DNA from: Corbicula japonica
Taxonomy: Eukaryota > Mollusca > Bivalvia > Venerida > Cyrenidae
DNA: 64,000 nt
Direction of reading: 5' to 3'
Assembly: GCA_038501625.1 (NCBI GenBank)
Contig: JAZAYU010000001.1
Coordinates: forward strand, 6,651,457-6,715,456
Position numbers and translations under genes: made by a program. Position 1 is the stretch's first letter. Every line of letters starts with the position of its first letter. The notes below the pieces were generated by a model, which ran no database searches, had not been told where the DNA came from, and saw only the letters and a program-made list of their open reading frames with translations. Shown one piece after another: positions 1-11,775 of this stretch.

Positions 1-330
1 AGAAGTTTCAGGGCTTTTATTCACTATTTTGGGAATATGACCTATACCCCTTAAATTTTGCGTCGTTTTGCCAGAAATTGGGAGTTTTGCATCATTGGGG
101 AATAAAAAGCTTTAGGCATATTTAATATTAACAATAATTTCTGGATTTAAGAAACAAATTATGCCTGATAAACAAACAAGCTATAATATTTTATTAATGA
201 AATACATGTAGTCAGGTAATGCATATTTTTGTCAAAAATTTTTGTATTGATTCATTTGGGAATTTTTTTCTCTAATTGGGAAAAAGTATATATTTTGCCA
301 TTGGGAACATGACCGAATATCAGCTTTAAA
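1..330. repeat. TTGGGA-rich dispersed repeat, cut by window start
   Basis: The stretch opens with CAGGGCTTTTATTCACT and repeats TTGGGAA or TTGGGGAA at irregular spacing (about 30, 87, 97, 258, 277 and 300). A second stretch at 56165-56620 has the same opening (CAGGGCTTTTTTCC) and the same TTGGGAA words, so I infer a shared dispersed repeat. No open frame of useful length is present. The left edge lies outside the window and I could not define termini. Confidence 0.35.
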
Positions 331-2250
331 ATCAACCGAAAAAAGCGCTGTGTTTAGAAAGTTATATTGGAAAATTCAGTTTTTAACCAATGACCTGACA
401 AAGCTCCCTCTCAGTATGCTGTCCTCACAGATTCCCCACACAAATTGGAACAAATTTGAAAATAATTACAACTAATCAGAATGAATGCACTAAAGTTCAT
501 AAAATCAGACAAATTAACCAAATTTTCAGAAAAAGAACAGGGTGTCGCCTTCTTAATCCATTAGAGCTGTTGTATGTTATTGTACAGAACCTATTCCATT
601 GCACATAAAGCACTGATGGCCTTGTTTATCCATGCAAAGTTAAATGAAGCAGTCACTTTAATGCGACTTTCAACTAATGGACTGTGTGGTTTATTAAAGA
701 TGCAGGGATAAATTTACCTTTTATGGGTCTGCAAGTTTTTTGTAAGTCACCTCCTACCCCTCAATATGATGGTAATATGTATTTTAATGCTTGATTGGCA
801 TTGTACACCAAAGAGAGCTGAACATTACTTCTGCATTAAAAGAATGCCATTAAAATGTCGAACTCATGTGGAGCCAACATACATAAATTCTTCATCAAAT
901 ACAAATTAACCCCCTTCTAAAATATCTTTTTTTGTCTTCAAAGGACAATGTTTGAATTCAAAAGTGACAGTCTTTACCTTTTAAATTAAAGTAAAATACT
1001 AAAATAAATTTGTATTTTTGCCATTCAAAAACTTATTTTTGGGAACCCTTAGGTTTTTTAAAATAAATTTTAAGCCAACAAATTGGACATGCTGTGAAAA
1101 GAACATGTCTTGTGCATCGAAGCTTTTATATATGGCAGTTCCCATGATTATTAGGATTTTAAAAACCCATCTTCTTTGCAATGATTTACTGAGAGTTAAG
1201 GTGCTTAAGGCAGTGAGGTACTAATTAGGGAATACTGAATCAGATCTTCGTCTAGCTGAACAACTATCTCTTACATAATTAAAAGGAAACCATATTGATT
1301 ACCTTTTTTTTGCAAGGATAGGCAGTGATTATACTTGTGATGAAAGGAATTGTTTGTATGCTTTTTAAAGCTAAACACATCTTTTTTTAAGTTAATTTAA
1401 GATACCACATATAATCCCGTTCAGAAGCTAATTCTGATTAATGATAAGGATAAATTGTCATTTTCATTTATTTTCTGAATGAACTGCATTTTGTTTCCTA
1501 CTATTATTTCTGAGGGAACGGGTGCACTGTAGGAGTTAAATTTTCAGTATGTTTAAGTTTATACATGTTCACCTAGAAAGCTATTACTGATAAGCCCCTA
1601 ACAAAGAGGCATACGGTGGTCAACAAGGAACAAGTAACTTGGTATTATCATTACCCTTTAAAAGCTAGGCACAGCATTTGTCATATTTTATTAACAGCAG
1701 AAACCAACATCAGCCTGCACACCTCCACAATCTACATTGTTAGCCTATTCAGTTTGCAAATGTCTACTAAACTCTCCTATCAACAATGAATTTCAGCCAT
1801 TCCAGCTGAAACTGATAGAAAAATGCATCCAGTGCATTACCAAACTGTGTTGGATATGTTTGAGCAACAAAGCTTATGTTTTACCAGCTTTTCTTCCCTC
1901 CAATACCAGATGCTACCAGAAAATGATGAATATGATTATTATAATAAGGAAGGCGGAAGGAGTCAATTAGGAGGTACTTTCTGCTAACGTCTGGCACTCG
2001 GCAATGTGTGACTTCAATAAAATAGCATTTTATTTGATTGCACCTTTGAAAATAACATGCACTGCATGTTAACAATATGGAAATTATAACTGATGCACTC
2101 AATTGTTACCAAGTATTTTAAAATCGGTCAATCTTTCACTTTGTGCAATTTTAGTTACAATAAGGCTCTATGAAATTTGTTTGAATACTAATTCTTGAAT
2201 AATATAACATAATACATATTCTTGCCTTAACCATTCAAGTGCTGAGCACC
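331..2250. other. Unassigned AT-rich DNA
   Basis: I see no gene, tandem repeat or paired termini. The short open frames here (up to 77 codons) lack recognisable motifs and have low-complexity AT-driven composition, so they are not annotated. Confidence 0.5.
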
Positions 2251-2254
2251 CATC

Positions 2255-2299
2255 TGCAACCAGTGTAGACCGGTTCTACATAGGTCTACATTGGTTGCA
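2255..2299. repeat. Inverted repeat, 17-bp arms
   Basis: The left arm TGCAACCAGTGTAGACC (2255-2271) and right arm GGTCTACATTGGTTGCA (2283-2299) are inverted complements with one mismatch and an 11-nt loop. The words resemble the arms of family A (TCTACACTGGT), so this may be a minimal remnant of one. It is not followed by a T tract, and nothing marks it as a terminator. Confidence 0.6.
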
Positions 2300-2410
2300 A
2301 ATGTAACAGATCAACAATATTTAATCTTTAGATAACTTATTTCTGTTAACAAAAGACCCTAGATACAACAATGGACTGACCCAATTTAATAAAAGGGTCA
2401 TTACATTAGT

Positions 2411-2621
2411 TACTGTGGTATCATTTAATTTAGCGGGAACTAAATTTCGCGCAAATGGCACTATTGGCATTTTCGCGCGGACATAAATTTGCGCAATTGC
2501 ATTGCTCCTATAGGACATTATATTTTATCCTTAAATTTCGCTTGGGTTTGATTTCGCGCACCTCCCCTAGCGCGAAATACGCGAAAATTTAACCAACGCG
2601 AAATATAATGATATCACAGTA
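2411..2621. mobile_element. MITE with TACTGTGRTATCATT ends and TTTCGCGC motifs
   Basis: The left end TACTGTGGTATCATTTAATT and the right end, read on the minus strand (TACTGTGATATCATTATATT), form an inverted repeat of about 20 bp with few mismatches. The TA at each end could be the target duplication. The interior is unusually CpG-rich for this window, with TTTCGCGC at 2445, 2471 and 2552 and its complement at 2570. There is no coding capacity. A second copy with the same termini lies at 22975-23190. Confidence 0.7.
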
Positions 2622-3670
2622 TAGCCCTAAAACGATTTAATAAGTTTACTTTTTCTAAAACTATGGAATTCTATCTGAAAAATATCTCCTAACATTTGAA
2701 ACTGATATCTGCAACAGACCACTTTCAATAAAGATCAGAATGTACAAATGAAGTCATAAAACTAACAATATTGGACTTGTCTAGAAGAAGTAGCATTATC
2801 AAATTAAACAAATTTACCAAAATAATAAACAGATCAACAGAAGGTCTATCAACAGCTTAACAAGCCTGCAAACAGCTGTCTCCAAGTCTTCAAGAATTCC
2901 AGGCAACATAAACCACCTGTTTTTCCCCTTCTAATGATGCAATTTATGAAAATGATACAAATCAATTTGAAATTGAGACTGGCAAAGCACCAAATTTACA
3001 GACAATTTACTTTTTGAAAACCAGCTTAAATCAATTTTCGTTATTTTGAACAATCACCATCACTTATAACTTTCATTACAGTATGCAAGATTTCCAGAAA
3101 GGGCGATTTGTTCCGGGCAACCTTAGGGTAGCTTCATGGTAATTTCCAACTTTCTGGCCAAAATCCCCATAAACATTAAATACTGCTGCCCAACGATGTT
3201 TGAGCAACGTCACTGAATTCTGTCTTCATCATCCCCTGACTTTTTTACTGAAGTCTAATTAAGAAATGCCACCCTATGTGCAAAACATCTTTTAACCTGG
3301 GCCATGATTTTATTTTGTGTATAACCCATGGTGATATTAACAGTATATTGATCTGTTTGTTTTTGTTTTTAATTATGTTTTTTTTTTATCAATGTCATAA
3401 AAAAATCATGTTTGTTATTTCAAAATCAGAATCTGACACTCATTTCATTACTCAGCAACTGACTGGATAAGTTACTGAGCATAGTCTTGAAACTGACCAA
3501 TGACATGCTAAAATTGTTCTCAGGTCAACTGTACAGTTGCACAAGAAATATTATGCAGGCATGGATAATATAATATTTTTTCGACATGGTTTAAAAAAAG
3601 TATTTATATATAAGACTAGAGTGCATTGCAAAATCTCAGAAATAGCTGGAATAAAGCAAGAAGCAAACTA
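2622..3670. other. Unassigned AT-rich DNA
   Basis: No gene, repeat array or paired termini seen. The 64-codon frame near 3276-3470 is dominated by TTT/ATT codons and is not supported. Confidence 0.5.
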
Positions 3671-4100
3671 GCTGTGTGCAGAAGCAGATTCCTACAGTGT
3701 GTCAATCATTCTCCCAAACTCAGAGCATGGTGTCTGCATGGTATGTAAGGTATGAAGGAACTCTCAATTTGTTTGATGAGTTTTTGCTCCCTTGCAGACC
3801 TGCCTGCAGCTGAGTGGCAGGCAAGAAATATATTAAATATATTTCATCTTCCCGTCAATCATTGTTCTCAGCATGGAGGGAAGCTGATGTAAGATGAGGA
3901 AAGATCTGGAGAAAATAAGAAATATCACAAATGCCTGGTTTATTGTTTAACAACCCTCCACTTTAGAGTTGAACTCAAAGAGAAAAGAGTAAAAGACATA
4001 ATCTGAGTGGTGAATGACAGCCTCCCATTATACTGTGAATGTTATAAGATATTTTGTGTTTGATGGCAGAAATCCACTGGGGTAGAAGACTAGGAAAATG
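3671..4100. other. Complex unique-looking block with nested palindromes
   Basis: The block is less AT-rich than its surroundings and contains no open frame or repeat. Within it CTTGC (3791) pairs with GCAAG (3821), and CTGCC (3800) with GGCAG (3816). Directly beside them is GAAATATATT-A-AATATATTTC (3825-3845), a perfect palindrome of 10-bp arms around one base. This could be a conserved noncoding element or a structured RNA, but nothing in the sequence alone decides it. Confidence 0.35.
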
Positions 4101-4179
4101 TGGTTTAAGTACATAAATTATTGTGTACTGTTTCTTTTCTGTTCCTTGCAACTAATATGTTCATTGTAAAGTAGCCATA

Positions 4180-4870
4180 TTTATTATGTTCTATGTAAAG
4201 CAACTATGAAATTAAACTTTGTTCCATGTAAATCATCTAGAAAGAGTTTTACTCCATGTAAACAACTATAACATTAATCATTGTTCCATGAAAAGCAGTT
4301 AGGGCAAACATTCAATGTTCCATATAAAGCAACTAGAACATTTTTGTTCCATGTAAAACAACTAGAACAAGCTTTTATGTTTCATGTAAAGGTTTTGCAT
4401 GTTCCATATAAAGCATCTAGATTGAACAAGCTTTTATGTTTCATGTAAAGGCTTTGCATGTTCCATGTAAAGCATCTAGATTGAACAAGCTTTTATGTTT
4501 CATGTAAAGGCTTTGCATGTTCCATGTAAAGCATCTAGATTGAACAAGCTTTTATGTTTCATGTAAAGGCTTTGCATGTTCCATGTAAAGCATCTAGATT
4601 GAACAAGCTTTTATGTTTCATGTAAAGGTTTTGCATGTTCCATGTAAAGCATCTAGATTGAACAAGCTTTTATGTTTTATGTAAAGGTTTTGCATGTTCC
4701 ATGTAAAGCATCTAGATTAAACAAGCTTTTATGTTTTATGTAGAGGCTTTTAATGTTCCATGTAAAGCAAGTAGAACATAAACTTTTTTCCATGTAAGGA
4801 AACTAGTAGAAGTTTTTTTATGTTTCATGTAAAGCAAATAGAACATTAAGCTTTTTTCCATGTCAAGCTT
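4180..4870. repeat. 59-bp satellite array inside a TTCCATGTAAAGCA-type degenerate repeat
   Basis: From about 4366 to 4770 a 59-bp unit (AACAAGCTTTTATGTTTCAT, then GTAAAGG, TTTGCATGTTCC, ATGTAAAGCATCTAGATTG) recurs about seven times with few differences; successive starts at 4366 and 4425 give the period. Both sides carry shorter degenerate relatives of TGTTCCATGTAAAGCAACTAG (from about 4180, and to 4870). The 59-bp unit therefore looks like a higher-order unit grown from a shorter ancestral repeat. There is no coding potential. Confidence 0.85.
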
Positions 4871-5330
4871 CAAAAACAATATTAAGCTTTGTTCAATTTT
4901 ATATGTACAGACATCACTGACATTAGCTTTCTTCCATGCAACAGTATTGGGAAAAAAATTAAGTTCTTAATCAGAGATTCAACTTTTCTTCCAAGCAGTG
5001 CTTTCATTTTATTTACAAACAAGATGAAATGAATGTGTACTCTCACACATTTGTTTTGTTTGCTTGTTTTTCAAGTCAAGGATGAAATGAAGGGAGAAAA
5101 TGTTTTTGTGCCAACTGAAAACTCATTATTTCTACAGTCAAAGTAATAAATAGTTTACAAAAATACCCAAGAATAATTTACACTGACGGTGAAACAATCA
5201 ACTGAACATTGTTTGTTTAAGACACGCAGGTATTTTGAATAACTAGTTTCTCATATATCCAAAAATTAAACTTTTTTTCCTGCAGCATTTGAATGATGAA
5301 TTCTAAAGAAAGATATCTGATTCCTTTCTT
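4871..5330. other. Unassigned AT-rich DNA
   Basis: No gene, repeat or paired terminus seen. Confidence 0.5.
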
Positions 5331-5504
5331 TACTCTTTACTGCATGGGAAATGGCTGTTATTCATAGGCAAACACTGTTGATCCAGATCAGCCTGCACAT
5401 CCATGACATCTGATCAGGATCTTCACTGTTTTTTCAAATCATCGGGTTAGTTATGACCAAGAAATGAACACTGTAGATCCTGAGCTGATGAAGTAAAGGG
5501 TTAA
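5331..5504. mobile_element. Family A MITE (degenerate, near full length)
   Basis: The left end TACTCTTTACTGCATGG and right end AAGTAAAGGGTTAA are decayed forms of the family A termini. The core keeps GATCCAGATCAGCCTGCACA, TCTGATCAGGATCT and CACTGTAGATCCTGA. Family A is the palindromic short element defined by the intact copy at 18808-19035. It is noncoding. Confidence 0.7.
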
Positions 5505-6206
5505 ACTGCTGGAAACATTAAGTTCATGCTTTTTTCTTGATAATGAATTAAAAGAAAGAGGTTTCTACTTCAATGAAAATTTATTTAAAAAACAATGACA
5601 CATCACTGCTTGCATTTATTTTCCAAACAATTCAAATTCAGACAAAATGAAAATGTCATTGTGACAGAAGATTCCTTCTTCCAAAACAAAAAATGGTTTA
5701 ATAATGTGGGAAAAACTGCAATATTGAAAATGATCAATCAAATAATGGAAGGGAGTAATCACTTATTTTAGCATGTTTCTGGCAGTTTAATTACAGAGAA
5801 GAAGGAAAACCTCCCACTACAAGTGTGACAGAACACACCATAAACTTCAAAATACTTGCAATAAAATATGTGTCACAAGTCAATCAAAACAATATGAAAT
5901 AAAAATTTCTGACCACTGTCCAGTTGGTGCTGAAAGCCACCCCTCCAGTGTCACATGACCCAGCATCCATTTTGAAATTTAGCAATGACAGGTAATAAAA
6001 CCCTGCCCCTAAACTACAGTTTAAAATGTTTCATTTTAAATGACATTTTAATGATCTTAATTAGAATACACAATAGGGAAGCTGTTAATTAAAGGTGTAA
6101 TTATATTGTGCATAATTATACTTTATACTTTATGATGAAGTATGTAGCTTTTAAGCATTATAAGAAATATACTGTCTGTCAAGCCAGTTAAGTAAGTTAA
6201 CATTTT
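5505..6206. other. Unassigned AT-rich DNA
   Basis: No gene or repeat array seen. A short C-rich patch near 5935-5955 does not form part of an open frame. Confidence 0.5.
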
Positions 6207-6413
6207 ACTCCAAAGCTATGGCTTTCATTTCATAGGCGAACAGTTACGATCCAGATGAGTCAGCACATCCATACCCAGTCTGATCAGGATCTAAACTATT
6301 TGCCTTTAGATTCAGTAGGTTTTTTTGTAGATTCAGTTCAAATGTGCATGCTGATCTGCATCTACACTGGTCACCCATGTGATTAAAGGGGTATATATGG
6401 AGAGAAGAGTTAA
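6207..6413. mobile_element. Family A MITE (degenerate)
   Basis: GATCCAGATGAGTCAGCACA, GTCTGATCAGGATCTAAACT and GCTGATCTGCATCTACACTG occur in family A order. The ends TTTTACTCC and GGAGAGAAGAGTTAA are decayed termini. Noncoding. Confidence 0.7.
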
Positions 6414-6880
6414 TTATTTCAGTACATCACCCTATGAAGAATGAATAGACTGACTCAAATTGAAAGATAGGTTATTCCATTACATTAATGAAGTGGTTAA
6501 AGGGTTAATGACTAGACCTTCAGCACCCAGAGGGACACTGTAAGAAAATAGCTGTCATGTAGATAGAAGCCAATTAGTATGCAGGAGTGATCTAAATATC
6601 CCTGGGGTGCCTAACTTCTCTCTCTGGCCTAGCAGAAAACATTATTTCACTGAGACACAGTGAAAGATTAGGAACTTAGAAAAATATACTAGTTTTTTTT
6701 GTAATGCTGCAGACAATAGAAACATTTCCAAATAGATGGTCTGGTGAACACAATTTTAAGGTCTGAACATTTATTTAAGTACTGTCCTCAACAAATATAA
6801 TTCAGTCAAAATTCAGGGATGTTCAGTCAAAAGTAAGGGCTTCTCATGTACCATAAAATCTCAATTGAATATCACAACCC
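6414..6880. other. Unassigned, with a compositionally complex patch
   Basis: The part at 6520-6670 (CAGCACCCAGAGGGACACTG and onwards, including CACTGAGACACAGTG, a small hairpin) is more complex than its surroundings. It has no open frame and no repeat partner in the window. It is a possible conserved noncoding element. Confidence 0.3.
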
Positions 6881-6966
6881 TTATAACTGGCACAGATGTG
6901 CTGCTGGCTGATCTGGATCTACACTGGTCCCACATGCATTCCAAGGTGTAAGATGAAAAGGGTTCA
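6881..6966. mobile_element. Family A MITE fragment (right half)
   Basis: CTGGCTGATCTGGATCTACA followed by CTGGTCCCACATGCATTCC and ending in AAAAGGGTTCAATTA is the family A right half. The left half is missing. Confidence 0.6.
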
Positions 6967-7041
6967 ATTAACAGTAAGTTGCTAATCAGCTAAAGAAAAT
7001 GTATAATCTTGATATTTTAATGATTATGAATTATACACCGT

Positions 7042-7218
7042 GAAAATGTGTAATGTAAAACATGAAAGGCAACAGGTCTTATGTAACAGTATTTATTATT
7101 TTTGAGGAGTTTTCTATCATGTGACTTTCTGAAAATGTGTAATGGAAAACATGAAAGACAACAGGTCTTATGCAACAGTATTTATTATTTTTGAGGAATT
7201 TCTATCATGTGACTTTCT
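7042..7218. repeat. 89-bp tandem duplication
   Basis: The segment starting GAAAATGTGTAATGTAAAAC (7042) is repeated directly from 7131 with a handful of differences. Each copy runs through TTTATTATTTTTGAGGA and ATCATGTGACTTTCT. There are two copies only, and they are noncoding. Confidence 0.85.
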
Positions 7219-9654
7219 AGTTATCTACAATCTGTTATACACATGTAGGTAACAACCTGTGTTCAATGTTCATTGTTTCCTAGTTGTTGCTTTTTTTTTA
7301 ACTTGCCTGTCATTTCTTTTCAAAATAAGCCCAGAAGTTGTAACGTGTAAGACATTTTTATGGCTCTCAACCCATCTGTGTCAATGTTAAAATAAAAAGA
7401 ACAGTAAAATGAAATTCAGTAAAACATGACAATAAAAAGAACCACAATATGCCAAAAGTCAGTTATTTTCGAACAACCCGGTTTTAAGTCCAAACAAAAG
7501 TTACTTTCATTTCATTATATTCTGTCATCCGATTCTGTTGCTGGCAAGGAGTGGTGAAATCCTTCTTTTTTTACTCAATTACTTCTCAAGCATCTAATTA
7601 TTACAGACAGGAAACCCCAGCAAAAACATCTACTTTCAATGGTTCACTTTAATATTACTGCCCACTTGACTTTCATTCAAGGAAGAAAAATCTAATCCAA
7701 ACAACAAAAAGCATCATTTAATTTCACAGACGTTTCTAAATTACTAAAAAAAAAAACAACTTCTGAATACAAAGTGCCCATTTCAGACCATTACATCTAC
7801 AGCATCTATTGTTAAAGACAGGCAATTAGGAACAAACATACATCTTTAATTACTATCTCTTTTTGCTGTCCACTTTATTTCCTCTAATGGAAGAAATCAG
7901 GTCAAAAATGTCTGTGTTCTTTGTTTTCCGGTGATATATTACCAGATTGTATAGATATATAACATAGCAATCTCATTGTTCTAAGTCAAAGAAGCTAATG
8001 AATTTCTGGATCTCACAGTGGCTGAGAGAATTTGGAGATTTTTCATTATTCAGTTAGTTGTAAAACAGTGTTCAAGAGTGTTGGTGTGTCAAGATTGTAA
8101 ATCACTGTTAAGTCTATTAAAGCAAGATTGTAGCAAAAGTTGTATCACCTAAGACTCATGATCAGTGTGACACTGGTTCCAAACACTGCTATTCTGTAAA
8201 TAACTTCCTTGTATGGCCTGTATATAAAGTGATGACGCCTGTCCAAAGACATAATGCAAGGTTTTCCTATGGAAACTGAATCCATGACCTTTATTTATTG
8301 AGCTGGCAGTTGACAGCAAACAGATCCCGAATCAACCTAACACTGGTGCAGGCAGAATGGTTTCTATCCTGTCACTAGTAAGTCTAGCAAAACCACTGTG
8401 AAAATTTCAACAATTTACACTTATAAAACAACTGGTGTAGCAAGTGTGAGGTTGGTCCACACAGATTTAGTTGAGACCAATGGCAATGACCACCCCAATG
8501 CAGTACCCCCATCCCAGTCTCTTTTCACACTGTCTGTTGAGTATAAAATGCCTTCCTTTTTTGCTCTTTCCTTGCTCTGGGGACTATGTTTTTCAACTGT
8601 GTGTTTTTTCAGTGACTATTTCCAAAAATAAGTATTTCACTTCTTTTAAATTAAAAAGCTAAAAAAAAACCATAAACATTAACATTTTGTTTCTGTGGAT
8701 AATTAATAATACAGAAAACCCATAATTTAATTAGACTTACTCAGTTGTGGCAATAAAAGAAAATATGTAACACTATAAAATTTGTCTTCAAAAATTCTGG
8801 GGGAATCTTCTGTTATTAAAAAGCTGAAATAACAAGAAATTACAGCTTGATCTTGGATAAAATACTGTGCAAACTCTTCAATTATTCATCAGCTGCAAAA
8901 ACAATCCAATATTAAAATACCATTTTGATGTCTGTGAGCTGTAAATTACAATATCTAAACTGTTAAATCCTCATTTATTATTCCCAAAATGAAAGTTTTG
9001 TAATATAAGAATCGGACAATTAAAATGATTTTTTTAGTTGAACAATTATTCATTCAGATTGTATTTTTTACCTAATTTGTCATTTCAAAAAATTGTATGC
9101 AATAAAACTGTCATTATTTGAAAGCAGCCTTGTTAAAGCATTGTTGGAAATATTTAAGGTAAGGCATCCCCTGTATCCTTAATGGCCATGATGACATGTA
9201 TAATGTACATTATTTTGACAGCAGCTTCTGCTTCACACCTACTCATTACTGATAATTTACCTGCCTTTATATGTTATACTAAAATGCATCAACCAGCTGC
9301 TGAGTGAATGATATATTGGATAAGCTTTCAACATTAATGAGATGAACATCTTCTTTTCTTTTGTAACAGAACAGAACAGAGTAAAACATAAGAGATATCT
9401 TTTATTATAAGTAACAAAATATTCTTATAAATTGGATTGGATCAAACCAACAAGAAATCAAAAGCAATAGTAGTGGCAGCATCAGCAATGACTATCAGGT
9501 CCTTCTGATCATTCAATGTTGATGACAGTTAACAAGGCACAAGGCCTACATAACTCTTAATCCACTGAATTACTACTGAATAAGAACAATACTCATACAA
9601 CATTTAAAACAAACAATTAACATAGAGTTTACTTCTGTTTTGTCATGTAATTTT
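7219..9654. other. Unassigned AT-rich DNA
   Basis: No supported gene. Two overlapping plus-strand frames of 63-77 codons at 8398-8662 lack motifs, and no splice or promoter context could be argued. There are no tandem arrays or terminal inverted repeats. Confidence 0.45.
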
Positions 9655-9891
9655 AGTTATCCTTTACTTCAACTGATATGACATAATCCCAAGTTCAATC
9701 AGTGTAGATCAACCTGCACATCACTCCATCCTGATCAGTATCTACACTGTTTGCTTTTGAATTTATTAAATGATTCTGACCAGGCAGCAAACAGTGTAGA
9801 TCCAGATCAGAGTTCACACATTTGTGGGCTGATCTTGATCTCCACCAGTTACCATGGGATTTAAGCCTTATCCCAATGAGTAAATGGTTAT
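9655..9891. mobile_element. Family A MITE (degenerate, full length)
   Basis: The core words CAGTGTAGATCAACCTGCAC, ATCCTGATCAGTATCTACAC, AACAGTGTAGATCCAGATCA and GGGCTGATCTTGATCT occur in order. The ends CCTTTACTTC and GAGTAAATGGTTA are decayed termini. Noncoding. Confidence 0.7.
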
Positions 9892-11582
9892 AATATGCTC
9901 ACCTCTTGGTAAAAAACAAAACTAACTACCAGCCTCCAGAATACAATTTATCGGACAATTTTCTGATTGATGTCAAAAAATAAACAGCTGTTAAGTCTTC
10001 CTATTTTTCAATGAACCTCATCAGTGGAAAAAACACTGGTTGATAATTTTAAAGGTATAAAAGCAGCACTTTTTACTTCTGAGTTTGCTGAAAATAGTGT
10101 CTTCAGTTTACTTAAATGCACTTCATTTCTTCTCATCATGTCCAAAGGCCGCAGCTGTCCAGTTTGTATCTTTTGAATTACCTAAGAAGGTATTGTTGAC
10201 CACTTATACTAAACTGACCTGCACCTAATAGACTCCTTTACAACTAATGGTTTGCAATTTACTAAATAAGGTGGACAGTTTTTCTTTTTTGACAATGACT
10301 GCTAACAACCCTATATTTTATAGCTGAATTATACCAGATTACTTCATGTCTAACCTTATTTCATTAAAATGATCCAATAAAACTAGGTTTTGTAAATTGG
10401 AATTTAAGCCTTTGGGCAGTGGAAACATAAACATTATGATCCAATTTGGGAGGCAATACAGTATAAGAAATGCTATAAACTGTTTTATGACCTTACAAGG
10501 AAGCTAATCACAAATTTTCAGTAAATTAGGTACCTGAATGTTCACTTTCATCCAAAACTTGTAATACAATAGACTTGTAAGTAAGCATTGGAAAATTTAG
10601 TATGGTGAATTGTCAAATCCCAATCCCACATTGCCTTTTCATTTTACAAACTGTAAATACCCCAAGTTTTATAACAAATTTGTTTTTAATATTGCAAGAT
10701 AAAAATATCATTATTATTTCACCAAGTGAGCTCAAGAATCCTTATTTTCGAGCTGCACAATTCATAAAGTAATAATAGATAATTCCAGAAAAAAAGTAAA
10801 ATAAAATCACTGGTAAGCATAAAATTAAAGGCAATATTGTCGTTATTTATATGTTGACATAATAAAATCAGACTTGCCTGGTTTCATATAAGAAAATCAT
10901 TTGCCCTTGTATTGCTTAATCCATCTTGTAAGAGAAGACTTCATTCCACTACCAAGCCTACATTCCCTCTTTGCTGGACACAAAAAACATTTTACTAACA
11001 ACACTACAAAAAAACTGTGAAATAATCTTAATAAATGTACTTAACGAAGCATGGTTTGTCACCAACAGAAGTTCTGAGCCCTGGGCATCACAAAAAATAA
11101 AAATACAAAACCTAGCAGGGAAAACTCATTAATTCAATCATAAAATACAGTATGAACGTACATTATAAATGTAAATGTACCAAGCTTGATGGTTTTCCTT
11201 TATTGTTAATTCAAACTCTAGGCATTAAAGGAAGTTAATCAGTAAAATAAATCTTTCTTAATCAGGATTTGGATACGAAAGCAAAAAAGAAAAAAAATCA
11301 ATTTCCTTGACAATTTGAATTGTCAATCGCTGAATTTTAGAAAATTTTACAAAATAACTGTGATAATTAAAAAGATAAGGTTGTTAAAAAATACATCTTT
11401 AGAACATTAAGAAACGTAAGTTTATGGCATCTGAATAATGAAAAAATATCATATAATCAACTATGGCATCTTATTCAGCTACCATAGAATTTGCAAGTGG
11501 AATGACAGATCTAGAATAAAAAAGGCTTGGGGGTTTAAGGGTTTTCATACATAAATAATGAATGTGATAAGTCTGCCACAGG
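9892..11582. other. Unassigned AT-rich DNA
   Basis: No gene, array or paired terminus recognised. Confidence 0.5.
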
Positions 11583-11775
11583 AGCAAATAATGTCAGTGG
11601 TTCACCCATCACCCTCTGAATCCAGGAATTGCTAATTCGATCCCCTGCTACTCAAACTTAACCTTTGTTAACAGCCTTTCTGATGAGACTTTAAACTAAA
11701 GTCCAGTGTAAGTGCTGTTTGTCATACACCAAGCACAACAAATCTGGTATTGGAGAGTCCTCTGTACCTTGCAAT
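11583..11775 (+). mobile_element. tRNA-derived SINE candidate
   Basis: An A-box-like ATGTCAGTGGTTCA (about 11591) is followed some 40 bp later by a B-box-like AATTCGATCCCC (about 11634). This is the spacing of an internal RNA polymerase III promoter. Downstream is TGAGACTTTAAACTAAAGTC (from about 11684), which resembles a conserved central domain seen in animal SINEs, including molluscan ones (from memory). The 3' end is not clearly defined. Pol III transcription would be read on the plus strand. Confidence 0.5.
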
